Source: Arthrobacter sp. ATA002
GTDB taxonomy: Bacteria; Actinomycetota; Actinomycetes; Actinomycetales; Micrococcaceae
Reading direction: 5' to 3'
DNA: 64,000 bases
NCBI RefSeq assembly: GCF_026898095.1
Contig: NZ_CP114015.1
Location: 3,410,001-3,474,000 of the forward strand
Below are positions 17,500 through 26,747 of the stretch, piece after piece. The stretch's first letter is position 1; each line of letters opens with the position of its first letter. The translations under genes and the position numbers were made by a program. The notes under the pieces were generated by a model. That model was not told the DNA's origin and ran no database searches. It saw nothing but the letters and a program-made list of their open reading frames with translations.

Positions 17500-18433
17500 T
17501 GACAACTTCACCGGCCCCACTCCTCGACGACGCCGTCACCGCCGCCGGTCCGCGCGGCAAGCGCCGCGCCGCCAAAACCAAACCCCGGCGTGAACGCTCG
17601 GTCGGCCTGCATATCCTCCTCGCCGTCGCCTCCCTGTACTTCCTGCTGCCGATGTGGTGGCTCATCGTCGCGGGCACCAAGAGCACCCAGGGCCTGTTTA
17701 CCGGCAGCGGAGGCCCGCTCTGGTTCGACTCGAACTTTGCCCTGTTCGACAACCTCCAGCAGCTGGCCACCTACAACAACGGCATTTACCTGCGCTGGCT
17801 GGGCAATTCCTTCCTGTACGCCATGGCCGGCGGCGTTGGTGCCACGGTGCTGGCTGTGCTGGCCGGCTACGCCTTCGCGAAATACCGGTTCCGGGGACGC
17901 ACCGTCAGCTTCATGGTGCTCCTGGCCTCGGTGATGGTGCCGGCGACGGCGCTGGTCATCCCGACGTACGTGCTGTTCAACAACCTCGGCCTCACCAACA
18001 CGGTCTGGGCCGTCATCCTGCCGTCCCTGCTGAGCCCGTTCGGCGTGTACCTCATGCGCGTGTACGTCCAGGACGCCATTCCGGACGAGCTGCTGGACGC
18101 AGCCAGAGTGGACGGCTCGGGGAAATCCGGACCTTCTTCACCATCGCCCTGCCGCTCATGCGGCCCGCCGTCGTCACGGTGCTGCTGCTGTCCGTGGTCG
18201 GCGGCTGGAACAATTACTTCCTGCCGCTGGCCATGATTTCGGACCAGACCCTGCTGCCGGTCACCGTGGGCCTGAACGCCTGGCAGGTGCAGTCCAACTC
18301 CGCCACCGCCAACAGCCTGGTGTGGAATCTGGTGACCAGCGGCTCCCTGGTCTCCGTCATCCCGCTCATCATCGCGTTCCTGATGCTGCAGAAGTACTGG
18401 CAGGGCGGGCTCTCGGTGGGAAGCCTCAAATAG
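17499..18433 (+). pseudogene. Sugar ABC importer permease 2 (MalG/AraQ-like), one single-base frameshift
   Basis: The frame reads a normal MalG-type permease to the EAA loop (DELLDAARVDGSG) and then breaks at the G run 18119-18122. One added G continues EIRTFFTIALPLMRP and a full C-terminus ending WQGGLSVGSLK, giving about 311 residues. The lesion is in the middle of the most conserved loop yet everything on both sides is intact, which argues for a base-calling error. With the preceding permease it forms the heterodimeric channel for the arabinose oligosaccharide importer. Confidence 0.85.
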
Positions 18434-18444
18434 CACCAGCCGGT

Positions 18445-18470
18445 CCGCCGGGCGCTCCGGTGTCCGGCGG
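18445..18470. terminator. Hairpin between convergent genes
   Basis: Seven-base GC arms (18445-18451 and 18464-18470) with a twelve-base loop, twelve bases after the permease stop and just before the stop of the facing VOC gene; it could serve both directions. Confidence 0.45.
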
Positions 18471-18472
18471 GC

Positions 18473-18895
18473 TCAGCCCTGCGAGTCGGGAGTTTCGATG
18501 CTGATCATCCAGCTGGTGCCGAACTTGTCGGTCAGCATGCCAAACAGGTCACCCCACGGCGCCTGTTCGAGCGGCAGTGTCATTTGTCCGCCGTCGAGCA
18601 GCTTGTCCCAGTAGCCGCGCAGCTTCTCGCCGTCGTCGCCGCTGAGCGAGATGGAGTAACTGCTGCCCTGATCCAGGTTCATGCTGTTGGGGGTGTCCGA
18701 GGCCATGAGCACCAGACCGTTGTCGGTGGTCAGGGAGGAGTGCATGATCTTGTTTCCCTCGGAGGGGTCCTCGCTCATGTTCATGTCCGCGAAGGTGCTG
18801 CTCTCCAGGGTTCCGCCGAAGACGCTCTGATAGAACTCCATGGCTTCGCGGGCGTTGTCCCGGAAGCTGAGGTAGGGATTCAGGGTCGTGGACAT
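18473..18895 (-). CDS. VOC family protein, PhnB-like
   Basis: About 140 residues from the ATG at 18893-18895, which has GAAGGAGA seven bases upstream; the longer open frame to 19075 lacks family sequence. The protein has the paired beta-alpha-beta units of the glyoxalase/VOC fold (LNPYLSFRDNAREAMEFYQ, FGMLTDKFGTSWMISIE), the usual PhnB-type pattern. These proteins are often called 3-demethylubiquinone methyltransferase-like, but the substrate is unknown. It is a single gene, convergent with the arabinose importer. Confidence 0.85.
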   Translation of the reverse strand: MSTTLNPYLSFRDNAREAMEFYQSVFGGTLESSTFADMNMSEDPSEGNKIMHSSLTTDNGLVLMASDTPNSMNLDQGSSYSISLSGDDGEKLRGYWDKLLDGGQMTLPLEQAPWGDLFGMLTDKFGTSWMISIETPDSQG

Positions 18896-19071
18896 GATGG
18901 TCTCCTTCAATCTCCGGGGATGCGTTTTTGGGTACGCCGCCAGAGTAAAACGCGGCCGGGGATGGAGGAAGAGTCCGCCGGTAGTCCGCGCCCGGGCGGC
19001 GGCAGTTCCGGACTCGGCCGGCGGCAGCGTCATGCTGGGCGGGGCAGCCTTTGCGGCGTACCTTACGGCGG

Positions 19072-19704
19072 TCACGCGCCGAACCCCGCCGCTACTTCTG
19101 CAGCGACGAAGACGCCCAGCCCCGCATAAACGGCCCCTGCCACGTAATTCAGCACTGCGCCCGCATACCGTGAACTGCTGAAGCGTGCATGGAAGACCCC
19201 CGCCAGCACGCCGACAGTTCCGTACAGCACTACCTCGGACAGCACATTGACAACCCCCAGCATTGCCAGCTGCAGCTCAGCATTCTGTGCGCTGCCAAGA
19301 AATTGGGGGAGAACGGCGAGGAAGAACAAGAGCAGCTTGGGATTGGTCAGGCTGACCAGCACACCCCGAAGGTACGGTCGTCCAGCGGAAACGCCCGTGG
19401 GTCCGTCGGCCGTGCGGCGGGCATTGCGAACCGTCACGTAGGCGAGCCGCAACAAATAGGAGGCACCAAACACCTTCACTGCATCGAGCAGCACCGGGTG
19501 ATCCTGAACCACCTTCCCTACGCCGATGACCACTGCCGCGGCATAGATACTCATACCCGTTCCGATGCCGAGAATCGCCTGCAACGCGGACCGGCGGCCA
19601 CTTTGCAGTCCAACGGCAAGCATGTATGCCATATCGGGCCCGGGCGGGATGAGAAAAAGCAGAATGACCGCCATAAAGCCGGGCAGAACACCGATATCAA
19701 CCAC
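19072..19704 (-). CDS. LysE/RhtB-family amino acid exporter
   Basis: The 210-residue membrane protein starts at GTG and has about six spans. It carries the family hallmarks FLIPPGPDMAYMLAVGLQSG near the N-terminus and LTNPKLLLFFLAVLPQF in the middle. The family exports basic or neutral amino acids and metabolites; no substrate can be assigned. It is divergent from the CGNR regulator at 19819 with 114 bases between them, so local regulation is possible. Confidence 0.88.
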   Translation of the reverse strand: MVDIGVLPGFMAVILLFLIPPGPDMAYMLAVGLQSGRRSALQAILGIGTGMSIYAAAVVIGVGKVVQDHPVLLDAVKVFGASYLLRLAYVTVRNARRTADGPTGVSAGRPYLRGVLVSLTNPKLLLFFLAVLPQFLGSAQNAELQLAMLGVVNVLSEVVLYGTVGVLAGVFHARFSSSRYAGAVLNYVAGAVYAGLGVFVAAEVAAGFGA

Positions 19705-19818
19705 AGCCCCGCGCTCCTCCCCCAGGTTGTCCAGCGGAGCCGGCGGACATCAGGCTGAACCGGCTAAGACGGTTCTATCAGTCTGCCGTACGGGTGCGCA
19801 ACCGGCTAAGGTGGTTCC

Positions 19819-20373
19819 ATGCATACCGGGTTTCCTGACTTCCGCCGCGGAAACGTGCTGGCTACCTGCTTCACAGGGACCCTCTCGGAGCGACACGGCG
19901 TTGCCGTGGAGCGCATTCCCACCCCGCGGCGGCTTCTCGACTGGCTTGATCTGAACGGCCTCGCGGTCCCGTCCTGCACTGATGAGGAGCTCGACCGTGC
20001 CCGGGAATTGAGGGAGTCAATTCACTCCGCCGCGACGGCTGCCGCAGTCCAGGACCCGCTCCCGGCATCGGCCCTTCGCGTCCTCAATGACTGCAGCGCG
20101 CAGGGCACAGCTGCGGCCGCCCTGACGCCCGACGGCAACCGGTTCTGGCGGCTGAGCCCGGCCTCCGGCGTCGAAGACGCACTCAGTGTGATCGCCGCCG
20201 ATGCGATCAGTGTCATTGCCGGTGAACGGGACGGGAAACTGGCCCTCTGTGCATCACCTACCTGCCGGGCCGTCTTCCTTGACACCAGCCAAAGCCGCAC
20301 CCGCAAATGGTGCGACATGAACACATGCGGAAACCGCCAGAAAAAGGCACGCCTTAAAGCCACCCGGGCGTAG
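19819..20373 (+). CDS. CGNR zinc-finger regulator with ABATE domain
   Basis: The 184-residue protein has an N-terminal ABATE domain (stress-induced, ligand-sensing fold) and a C-terminal zinc finger LCASPTCRAVF ... KWCDMNTCGNRQKKAR, with four cysteines and the name-giving CGNR. This class binds DNA through the finger and is common in actinobacteria. It is divergent from the LysE exporter, which may be its target (inference). Confidence 0.88.
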   Translation: MHTGFPDFRRGNVLATCFTGTLSERHGVAVERIPTPRRLLDWLDLNGLAVPSCTDEELDRARELRESIHSAATAAAVQDPLPASALRVLNDCSAQGTAAAALTPDGNRFWRLSPASGVEDALSVIAADAISVIAGERDGKLALCASPTCRAVFLDTSQSRTRKWCDMNTCGNRQKKARLKATRA

Positions 20374-20548
20374 GACCACCCCAAGCACCTCCCTGTTAAA
20401 GACGGTAAGCGGCGGCGAATCACGCGCGCGGAGTTCGTTTTCGGCGCCGGAGCCTGCCGCGGGCCACGGCACCGGACCTAGGCTGGGTGAACCTCCGGTT
20501 CCCGCCGGGACTTCGCCACGGGATTTCGCCATATCAGGGAGCATCAGC

Positions 20549-21496
20549 ATGTGCACAGGCATTAGGTATACGGACGGCAGCGGCAACCTCTATTTCGCAC
20601 GCAACCTCGACTGGACCTCCGACTTCGGGGAGCGGGTGGTCCTGACGCCCACTGGGTACGGGACCCGGTCGCCGTTCGGTGCGGTGCCGGACATCAAGCA
20701 TGCCATCATCGGCATGGGCATCGTGCAGGAGGACACTCCGCTGTACTTCGACTGCGGCAATAACGCGGGACTGGCCGTCGGCGGCCTCAACTTCCCGGGA
20801 TACGCGCAGTACGCGGACGGTCCGGTGGAGGGCAAGACGAACATCGCCGCGTTCGAGTTTCCGCTGTGGGTGGCGTCCCAGTTCGCGTCCGTGGACGAGG
20901 TCGAGGCCGCCCTGGAGAACGTGGCTATTGTGGACCGGCCAATCAACGAGAGATATCCCAGTTCGATGCTGCACTGGCTCATCGGCGACTCGCAGCGCGC
21001 CATTGTGGTGGAGTACACGAGCGCGGGCATGCAGGTCTTCCATGACGACGTCGATGTCCTCGCCAACCAGCCCGGCTTCAGCTGGCACCACGAGAACCTG
21101 CGCAACTACATGAACACGTCGCCGGACTTCCCCGAGGAAGTGGTGCTCAACCAGGCGCATCTGGTGCCGTTCGGATCCGGCTCACTGATGCGCGGCATTC
21201 CCGGGGACTACTACTCGCCGTCCCGGTTTGTCCGGGCCGCCTACGTCCACGCGCACTACCCGGACCAGACGACCGAGGAGGAGAACGTCAGCCGCGCCTT
21301 CCACACCCTGCAGCAGGTCGCGATGGTGGAGGGCAGCGCGGCCATGGGTTCGGGGGAATATGAGAAGACCACCTACACCGGGCTCTTCTCGTCCCGGACG
21401 AACACATATTACTGGAATACCTACGAGGACCCTGCGGTCCACAGCGTCGCCATGGCCGACCACAAGGCCGACGGAACGGAGCTGGTGGTCGTCTGA
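20549..21496 (+). CDS. Choloylglycine hydrolase / penicillin V acylase family
   Basis: The 315-residue Ntn-hydrolase begins MCTGIRYTDG, so removal of Met exposes the catalytic Cys. Other active-site positions are present: the Arg in FARNLDW and its Asp, the Asn in GGLNFPGYAQY, the Asn in VLANQPGFSWH and the Arg in DYYSPSRFVRAAYV. AGGGAG lies about nine bases before the ATG. Relatives cleave bile-salt amides, penicillin V or N-acyl homoserine lactones; for a soil bacterium the last two are more likely. It stands alone with a terminator after it. Confidence 0.88.
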   Translation: MCTGIRYTDGSGNLYFARNLDWTSDFGERVVLTPTGYGTRSPFGAVPDIKHAIIGMGIVQEDTPLYFDCGNNAGLAVGGLNFPGYAQYADGPVEGKTNIAAFEFPLWVASQFASVDEVEAALENVAIVDRPINERYPSSMLHWLIGDSQRAIVVEYTSAGMQVFHDDVDVLANQPGFSWHHENLRNYMNTSPDFPEEVVLNQAHLVPFGSGSLMRGIPGDYYSPSRFVRAAYVHAHYPDQTTEEENVSRAFHTLQQVAMVEGSAAMGSGEYEKTTYTGLFSSRTNTYYWNTYEDPAVHSVAMADHKADGTELVVV

Positions 21497-21506
21497 CCTG
21501 GGGTAA

Positions 21507-21529
21507 CCGGGCGGGGGACGCCCGCCCGG
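21507..21529. terminator. Bidirectional hairpin between convergent genes
   Basis: Nine-base arms CCGGGCGGG and CCCGCCCGG with a five-base loop, ten bases after the acylase stop and ten before the facing permease stop. Confidence 0.55.
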
Positions 21530-21539
21530 AATGCCCGGC

Positions 21540-22595
21540 TCAGATAGCGCCCTTGCGCCGGTCGCCCCGCACTGCGAACCGCTGCTGCAGCAGCACCGCC
21601 AGCACGATGATCGCGCCCTTGGCCACCTGCTGCACCGAGGTGTCCAGGTTGTTCTGCGTGAACACGTTGGTGAGGGTGCTGAACAGCAGCACGCCCAGCA
21701 CGGTGCCCACGATGGTTCCGCGGCCGCCGACCAGCAGGGTGCCGCCGACGACGACGGCGGCAATCGCGTCCAGCTCATACAGCAGCCCGTGCGTGGAGGT
21801 GCCGGCCGTGGTGCGGCCCATCATCATGATCCCGGCGATCGCCGCGGTGGTGCCGGAGAGGATGTACAGCCACACGATGTGCCGCCGCACCTTGATGCCG
21901 GCCAGCCGGGCGGCCTCGATGTTTCCGCCGATCGCCACCGTGCGCCGGCCAAAGGTGGTGCGGTTGAGCAGGAACCAGCCGGCCGCGGCCACCAGCGCGA
22001 AGATCCAGATCAGCAGCGGCACCCCCAGCACGTTTGAGCGCAGTACAGCGAGGAAGTCCCGGTTGGTGACGATCTGCGTGCTGCGCCCGGAAATCAGTTC
22101 GGCCGTGCCGCGGGCCGCCACCAGCATGGCCAGGGTGGCAATGAACGCGGCCACGTTGCCGTAGGCGATGATGACGCCGTTAATCAGCCCCGCGGTGATG
22201 CCGACCGCGAGCGCCACGGCCACCATGAGCAGCCAGGTGCTGTCGGCGGCGGCGCGCTGCACCACGGCCAGACTGGCCACCACGCTGGTCAGGCCCATCA
22301 CCGAGCCGACGGACAGGTCGATGCCGCCGGCGGTGATGACAAAGGTGACCCCCACGCTGATCACGCCAATGATCGAGGCGTAGCGCAGGATGGTCAGCAT
22401 GTTGTCCATGTTCAGGAACCGGTCCCCGCTGGTCACCGCGCCCACGATGAACAGCGCCAGCAAAGCGATCACCAGCCCCAGGCTCCGCCCGGCGGACCCG
22501 CCCAGCACCTGCCGCAGCGGCCGGGTGCGGGATGGCCCGACGGCGTCGGCACCTCCCGCGGCCGGCTGCAGCGCCGTCGTGTTCTGCTCACTCAC
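21540..22595 (-). CDS. Ribose-type ABC sugar permease
   Basis: The 351-residue permease has about ten spans and the family signatures [20 protein letters not shown] and FGRRTVAIGGNIEAARLAGI. It is of the RbsC/YtfT class that homodimerises in the membrane and imports monosaccharides. Its ATG overlaps the stop of the ATPase gene by four bases. The last residues are basic (RRKGAI). The binding protein at 24287 on the other strand is the probable partner. Confidence 0.9.
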   Translation of the reverse strand: MSEQNTTALQPAAGGADAVGPSRTRPLRQVLGGSAGRSLGLVIALLALFIVGAVTSGDRFLNMDNMLTILRYASIIGVISVGVTFVITAGGIDLSVGSVMGLTSVVASLAVVQRAAADSTWLLMVAVALAVGITAGLINGVIIAYGNVAAFIATLAMLVAARGTAELISGRSTQIVTNRDFLAVLRSNVLGVPLLIWIFALVAAAGWFLLNRTTFGRRTVAIGGNIEAARLAGIKVRRHIVWLYILSGTTAAIAGIMMMGRTTAGTSTHGLLYELDAIAAVVVGGTLLVGGRGTIVGTVLGVLLFSTLTNVFTQNNLDTSVQQVAKGAIIVLAVLLQQRFAVRGDRRKGAI

Positions 22596-24125
22596 TGCGC
22601 ACTTCCTTTCAGTACCAGGTCCAGCACGGCGTGCTCGTCCAGGCCGGCGGCGTCGCTGACGGCCAGGGTGCGGCCGGCGTCGAGCACCAGGACCCTGTCC
22701 GCCAGCCCGATAACTTCCTCAATTTCGCTGGAGACCACCACGATGGCCACGCCGCGGGCGGCGAGACCGCGGATCAGCGCATAAATCTCGGTTTTGGCTC
22801 CCACATCCACGCCGCGGGTGGGTTCATCCAGCAGCAGCACCCGGGTGCCGTGGATCAGCCAGCGGGCCAGCAGCACCTTTTGCTGGTTGCCGCCGGACAG
22901 GGTGTGGGCCGGGCGGTCCGGATCCTGCGGATCCACCTGCAGCGCCGTCATCTGCTCCCGGGCCGCATCCTTTTCCCGGCGCACGTTGAGCAGCCCGCGC
23001 CGCGCGAACCGCGCGAAGGTGGAGAGGGTGGCGTTCAGGTAAACCGGTTCCTCCAGCAGCAGGCCCTGGCTCTTGCGTTCCTCCGGGGAAAGCCCGACGC
23101 CGGCGGTTACGGCGGCGCGCACGGAACCGGGCCGCAGCTCCCGGCCGTCGACGCTCACCGTTCCGGCGGTGGCCTTGCGCGCCCCGTACATCGTTTCCAG
23201 GATCTCGGACCGGCCGGACCCCACCAGCCCGGCGAGCCCGAGGATTTCCCCGGCGTGCACCGTGAAGCTCACGTCCGCAAAGGACCCGGCCAGCCCCAGG
23301 CCCTGCACCTGAAGCAGCACCGGAGCCGCGGACGGGTCCGCACCGCGCTGCGGAAACACGTTGGCGACGTCCCGTCCGGTCATCAACCGCACCAGGTCCG
23401 CGCGGCGGGCGTCGGCAGCCGGCAGCGAGGATGCCGTGCTGTAGCCGTCCTTGAGCACCGAGATGCGGCTGCCGATCTGCCGGATCTCCTCCAGCCGGTG
23501 GGAGATGTAGACGACGGCAATATTCTGGGCGGTCAGTTCCCGGATCACCCGGAACAGGTTCGCCACCTCCGCCGAGTCCAGGATGGCGCTGGGCTCGTCC
23601 ATGATGATGAGCCGGGCGTTGCGGGACAGCGCCCGGGCCAGGCTGACGATCTGCTTGCTGGCCGCCGGCGAGTCCTCCCACTTCGGCTCCGGGCGGCAGA
23701 TCGGCGTGGCCCAGCCGCGCCAGCAGTTCGCGCGCCCGCCGCCGGGCGTCCTTGACGCGCAGCACTCCCCCGCGGGCATCCTCGTGGCCCAGGAAAATGT
23801 TCTCGGTGACGTTCAGCCCGTCCACCACATCCAGTTCCTGGTACATGGTGGCGATGCCCAGCTCCAGCGCCGCCGTGGGGCTGGCCAGCCGGACGGGCTG
23901 CCCGTCCCAGCGGATCTCGCCGCCGTCGGGCTGGTGGACCCCGGAGAGTGCCTTGATCAGGGTGGATTTGCCGGCGCCGTTCTGGCCCAGGATGCAGTGC
24001 ACTTCACCGGGCAGCACCTCAAGGTTCACGTCCTTGAGCGCCCGCACCCCGGCGAAACTCTTGCTCAGGTTCCGGACGTCAAGCAGCGGTGGTACGCGGA
24101 CGGCTCCGGCGCTGGCGGCTTCCAT
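22592..24125 (-). pseudogene. Ribose-type ABC sugar ATPase (two cassettes), one frameshift
   Basis: Two overlapping frames encode one MglA/RbsA-like protein of about 510 residues. Cassette 1 has Walker [12 protein letters not shown] and breaks after PPGAEVG; the other frame resumes at SPAASKQIVSLARALSRN with Walker B LIIMDEPSAIL, and cassette 2 follows with [14 protein letters not shown] and VLLLDEPTRGVDVG. The break lies near the CCC at 23677-23679. Here the shift is plus one (one extra base, or two missing), unlike the other frameshifts in the window. The start is uncertain: an ATG at 24125 was taken, with ATG 24137 and GTG 24143 also possible. Confidence 0.82.
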
Positions 24126-24286
24126 GCCGGGGAGCATACACACTTGTGGCGGGCATCAGTAGGATGCTGGCGATTCTTCCCCGCACGTCTGTTACTGTGG
24201 CGGCCATCACAAAGAGGTGCACGGCGGAAAGGGGCTGCCGGCTGCGTCTCTTCGCGGCACAGCAATCACCTTCGGAGGAGACATCC

Positions 24287-25333
24287 ATGCAGACAGCACG
24301 CGCAACCGGCCGCAAACAGCTCCTGAAAACCGCGGCGCTCATCGCCGCCGGCGGACTCGTCCTCACCGCCTGTTCCCCCGGCGATGAATCCAACAGCGAA
24401 CCGACCAACAACTCCGTGGAAGGCAACCAGGCCGAGGGTGAAACCGCCGTCATCGGCTTCTCCGGCCCCGCCCAAGACCACGGCTGGCTCGGCGCCATCA
24501 ACTCCGCGGCCCTCGCCGAAGCCGAGAAATATCCGGACATCGAGCTGCGCGTCGCCGAGGGCACCAATGACGCCAACCTGCAGATCAGCCAGGTGGAGCA
24601 GTTCATCAACGACCAGGTGGACGCCATAGTGCTGCTGCCCACCGACGGTGCCGCCCTGACCGAGGTGGCAACCCGGGCCATGGAAGCGGGCATCCCCGTG
24701 GTCAATGTGGACCGGGAGTTCTCCAGCCCGTTCGCGGCCCGCACCACCGTGCTCGGCGACAACTACGGCATGGGCGTCAGCGCCGGCACGTACATCTGCG
24801 AGCAGGTGGGCGACCAGCCCGACGCCGTCGTGGCCGAAATCGCCGGTGTCGATTCGCTGCCGCTCACCCAGGACCGCAGCCAGGGGTTCGAGGACGCGCT
24901 GGAAGGCTGCGGGCTGGAGGTCAGCAACCGGGTGGCCGCGGATTTCACGGTCCAGGGCGGGGAGGCCGCAACCTCCCAGCTGCTCTCGGCCGCACCGGAA
25001 ATCGACGCGCTGTGGAACCACGACGACGACCAGGGCATCGGCGTCCTCGCGGCCATCGACGCTGCCGGCCGCGATGAATTCATCATGGTCGGCGGCGCCG
25101 GGTCGGCCAACGCCATGCGGGAAATCCAGTCCGGCGAAGGCGTCCTGCAGGCCACGATCATTTATCCGCACACCCAGGCCGCCGACGGAATCCGGCTCGC
25201 CCGGCTACTGGTTCAGGACAAGGCCATGAGCGACCTGGTGGAAATCGAAGTGCCCAACCGGGTGGTCCTGAACGCCCCGGTGGTCACGAGCGAAAACGTG
25301 GAGGAGTACCTGCCCACCGCGTTCGAGTCCTGA
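24287..25333 (+). CDS. Ribose-type sugar-binding lipoprotein
   Basis: About 348 residues from an ATG with GGAGGAG seven bases upstream. A lipoprotein signal ends GGLVLTACSPG, followed by an acidic Asn-rich tether and a type I periplasmic-binding fold (TAVIGFSGPAQDHGWLGAIN, VVNVDREF, ALWNHDDDQGIGVL). It is the probable sugar receptor for the ATPase and permease encoded divergently; the 161 bases between them must hold both promoters. It ends at a very strong hairpin. Confidence 0.9.
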   Translation: MQTARATGRKQLLKTAALIAAGGLVLTACSPGDESNSEPTNNSVEGNQAEGETAVIGFSGPAQDHGWLGAINSAALAEAEKYPDIELRVAEGTNDANLQISQVEQFINDQVDAIVLLPTDGAALTEVATRAMEAGIPVVNVDREFSSPFAARTTVLGDNYGMGVSAGTYICEQVGDQPDAVVAEIAGVDSLPLTQDRSQGFEDALEGCGLEVSNRVAADFTVQGGEAATSQLLSAAPEIDALWNHDDDQGIGVLAAIDAAGRDEFIMVGGAGSANAMREIQSGEGVLQATIIYPHTQAADGIRLARLLVQDKAMSDLVEIEVPNRVVLNAPVVTSENVEEYLPTAFES

Positions 25334-25351
25334 CCGGAAAGCGAAGCGAAA

Positions 25352-25400
25352 AGGCGGCGGCGCCGCCGGGAGCATGACGTTCCCGGCGGCGCCGCCGCTT
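25352..25400. terminator. Strong bidirectional hairpin terminator
   Basis: Perfect 18-base GC arms (25354-25371 and 25381-25398) with a nine-base loop, flanked by AAG and CTT. It lies between the convergent binding-protein gene and the gene at 25410. Confidence 0.75.
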
Positions 25401-25409
25401 CGTTGGTTC

Positions 25410-25778
25410 CTAGGCGCCGGCGGCGCGCGCCGCGCGGTTGGCTGCCGCTGCGGCACGGACGAGAACTCCTGTTTCGACGACCAGTGCCAGGAAAGCCGCG
25501 CCGATGCCCCACCCGCCGCCTGCCGCCATCTGTACCGCCACGGCACCCAGCACCCCCGCACCGGCCACAAGCCACATGTTTTTCAGCACCGGAAGTGCTG
25601 CCCGGTGCCCGGCCGTCCATGCTTCCTCCGAAGCCTTCGTGTGCCGGGTGCGGATGCCTGCGGACCCGTTCATGCCGATCAGGCCGTCCGCAGCCTGGCG
25701 GGTGACGCCAACGCAGAGGCCCGGCAGGAACACCAAGACGAACAGGAGCGGAATCAGCCCGCCGATTTCCTCAGACAT
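25410..25778 (-). CDS. SdpI/YhfL-family membrane protein
   Basis: The 122-residue protein has three hydrophobic segments (about 8-25, 66-83 and 88-105). Between the first two is the family loop GIRTRHTKASEEAWTAGHRA; SdpI-type proteins carry a nearly identical R-T-R ... S-x-E-A-W ... A-x-R-A pattern. In Bacillus, SdpI gives immunity to a secreted toxin, but most actinobacterial copies have no known role. It ends with an Ala/Arg-rich tail. Confidence 0.75.
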   Translation of the reverse strand: MSEEIGGLIPLLFVLVFLPGLCVGVTRQAADGLIGMNGSAGIRTRHTKASEEAWTAGHRAALPVLKNMWLVAGAGVLGAVAVQMAAGGGWGIGAAFLALVVETGVLVRAAAAANRAARAAGA

Positions 25779-25959
25779 GGGTCTCTCCTCCGCTGCTCCA
25801 CGCCGCTCGGACCGGTAGCTTCTTTTCCCCCAATGTCATGCTCCCGAATCTATCGAAGTTCCCGGACGCGTGCGGGACGGATGTCTTTCCTCCTGCGAGC
25901 GACGGAAGGTCCCGGCCGGATTGCTAGATGATCTTCAACGGCGTTGTTAGCCTCGCAGC

Positions 25960-26223
25960 ATGATCGAACAGAAACCACATGGCCGGTGGCGCCGCATGAC
26001 GGACTGGGCCGGGCTCACCGAACCGGGTAAAATAGCAGCGCCCATGCGGCCCGGATTCGCGGCGTTTTTTGCGGTCCTCTTCCTTCTCCTGGGAATCGTT
26101 TGGCTGGTTCTGTCCGGCATGAGCGACTCTGCCCAGTCCCGTACCTTCAACCTGGTAAGCGGCGTCTTCTTCGTCCTGGTATCAGCGGGCTATCTGGTGG
26201 CCTGGCTGCGGGCCAAGAGATAA
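25960..26223 (+). CDS. Small two-span membrane protein
   Basis: The 87-residue protein has two hydrophobic segments (about 33-53 and 62-82) and a basic N-terminus GRWRRMTDW and C-terminus WLRAKR. I do not recognise the family. No strong ribosome binding site precedes the ATG. Codon use fits the surroundings, so it is probably a real gene. Confidence 0.6.
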   Translation: MIEQKPHGRWRRMTDWAGLTEPGKIAAPMRPGFAAFFAVLFLLLGIVWLVLSGMSDSAQSRTFNLVSGVFFVLVSAGYLVAWLRAKR

Positions 26224-26263
26224 CCCCAGTAGGATTCTGCGGTGCACACCTGCGCTCGGTACC

Positions 26264-26737
26264 TCAGCCAGCCGTCCAGTGCCGTTTCGCATCTGGGACA
26301 GGATTCGCCTCAGCTATGGCGTCGCTGCTCTCCAGATCCAAAGAGGCCAGGTCTTTGACGAACCAGCAGTACTGCTCATCTCCGCCCGCTCCGCTGCGGT
26401 GCAGCCGGACGTAACCGGCCCGGAGAGCCACAGCAACTGACGGCCTGTTGCCGGCTTCAGTCCGAATGACCGCCCGCACGGCACCCATGCCCCGCCGCGT
26501 ACCTCCCAGCGAGGCTCACCGCCCGGATGGCGAGGCCCTGCCCCGCCACTCCGGATGCGCCATGCACCGCCGGATGTAGTCTTCAACGCTGCGGCGCGTA
26601 CCGATGCCGCCGCTGAGCCAGCGCACCAGCTCGGTGTCCTCGCCGGCGAGGTGGGGTACGACGTCGGTCAGGTCCAACGGGGAGAGCCGGACCACACCCT
26701 CGGTCAGGTCCACCGGCTGGCGGTGTCGGAAGTTCAA
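26264..26737 (-). pseudogene. GNAT acetyltransferase remnant: internal deletion and two frameshifts
   Basis: The first 65 residues (VVRLSPLDLTDVVPHLAGED, RWLSGGIGTRRSVEDYIRRC) are the start of a GNAT acetyltransferase. They run straight into PEWRGR, which in intact relatives comes about 70 residues later, so the acetyl-CoA-binding core is missing. One added base in the CCC at 26536-26538 (forward strand) restores GLAIRAVSLAGRY; a second shift near 26490 of opposite sign leads to MGAVRAVIRTEAGNRPSVAV and the normal GNAT end. An internal deletion cannot be a homopolymer error, so this copy is probably dead, or the assembly collapsed here. It ends up ten bases before the mmsB stop on the same strand. 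Confidence 0.65.
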
Positions 26738-26747
26738 CGCCCCGGAG

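Noticed and set aside
17499-18433. Programmed ribosomal frameshifting as an explanation for the broken genes
   Set aside because: No shared slippery sequence or downstream structure; the breaks occur at different runs in unrelated genes and need an added base, which fits base-calling errors better.
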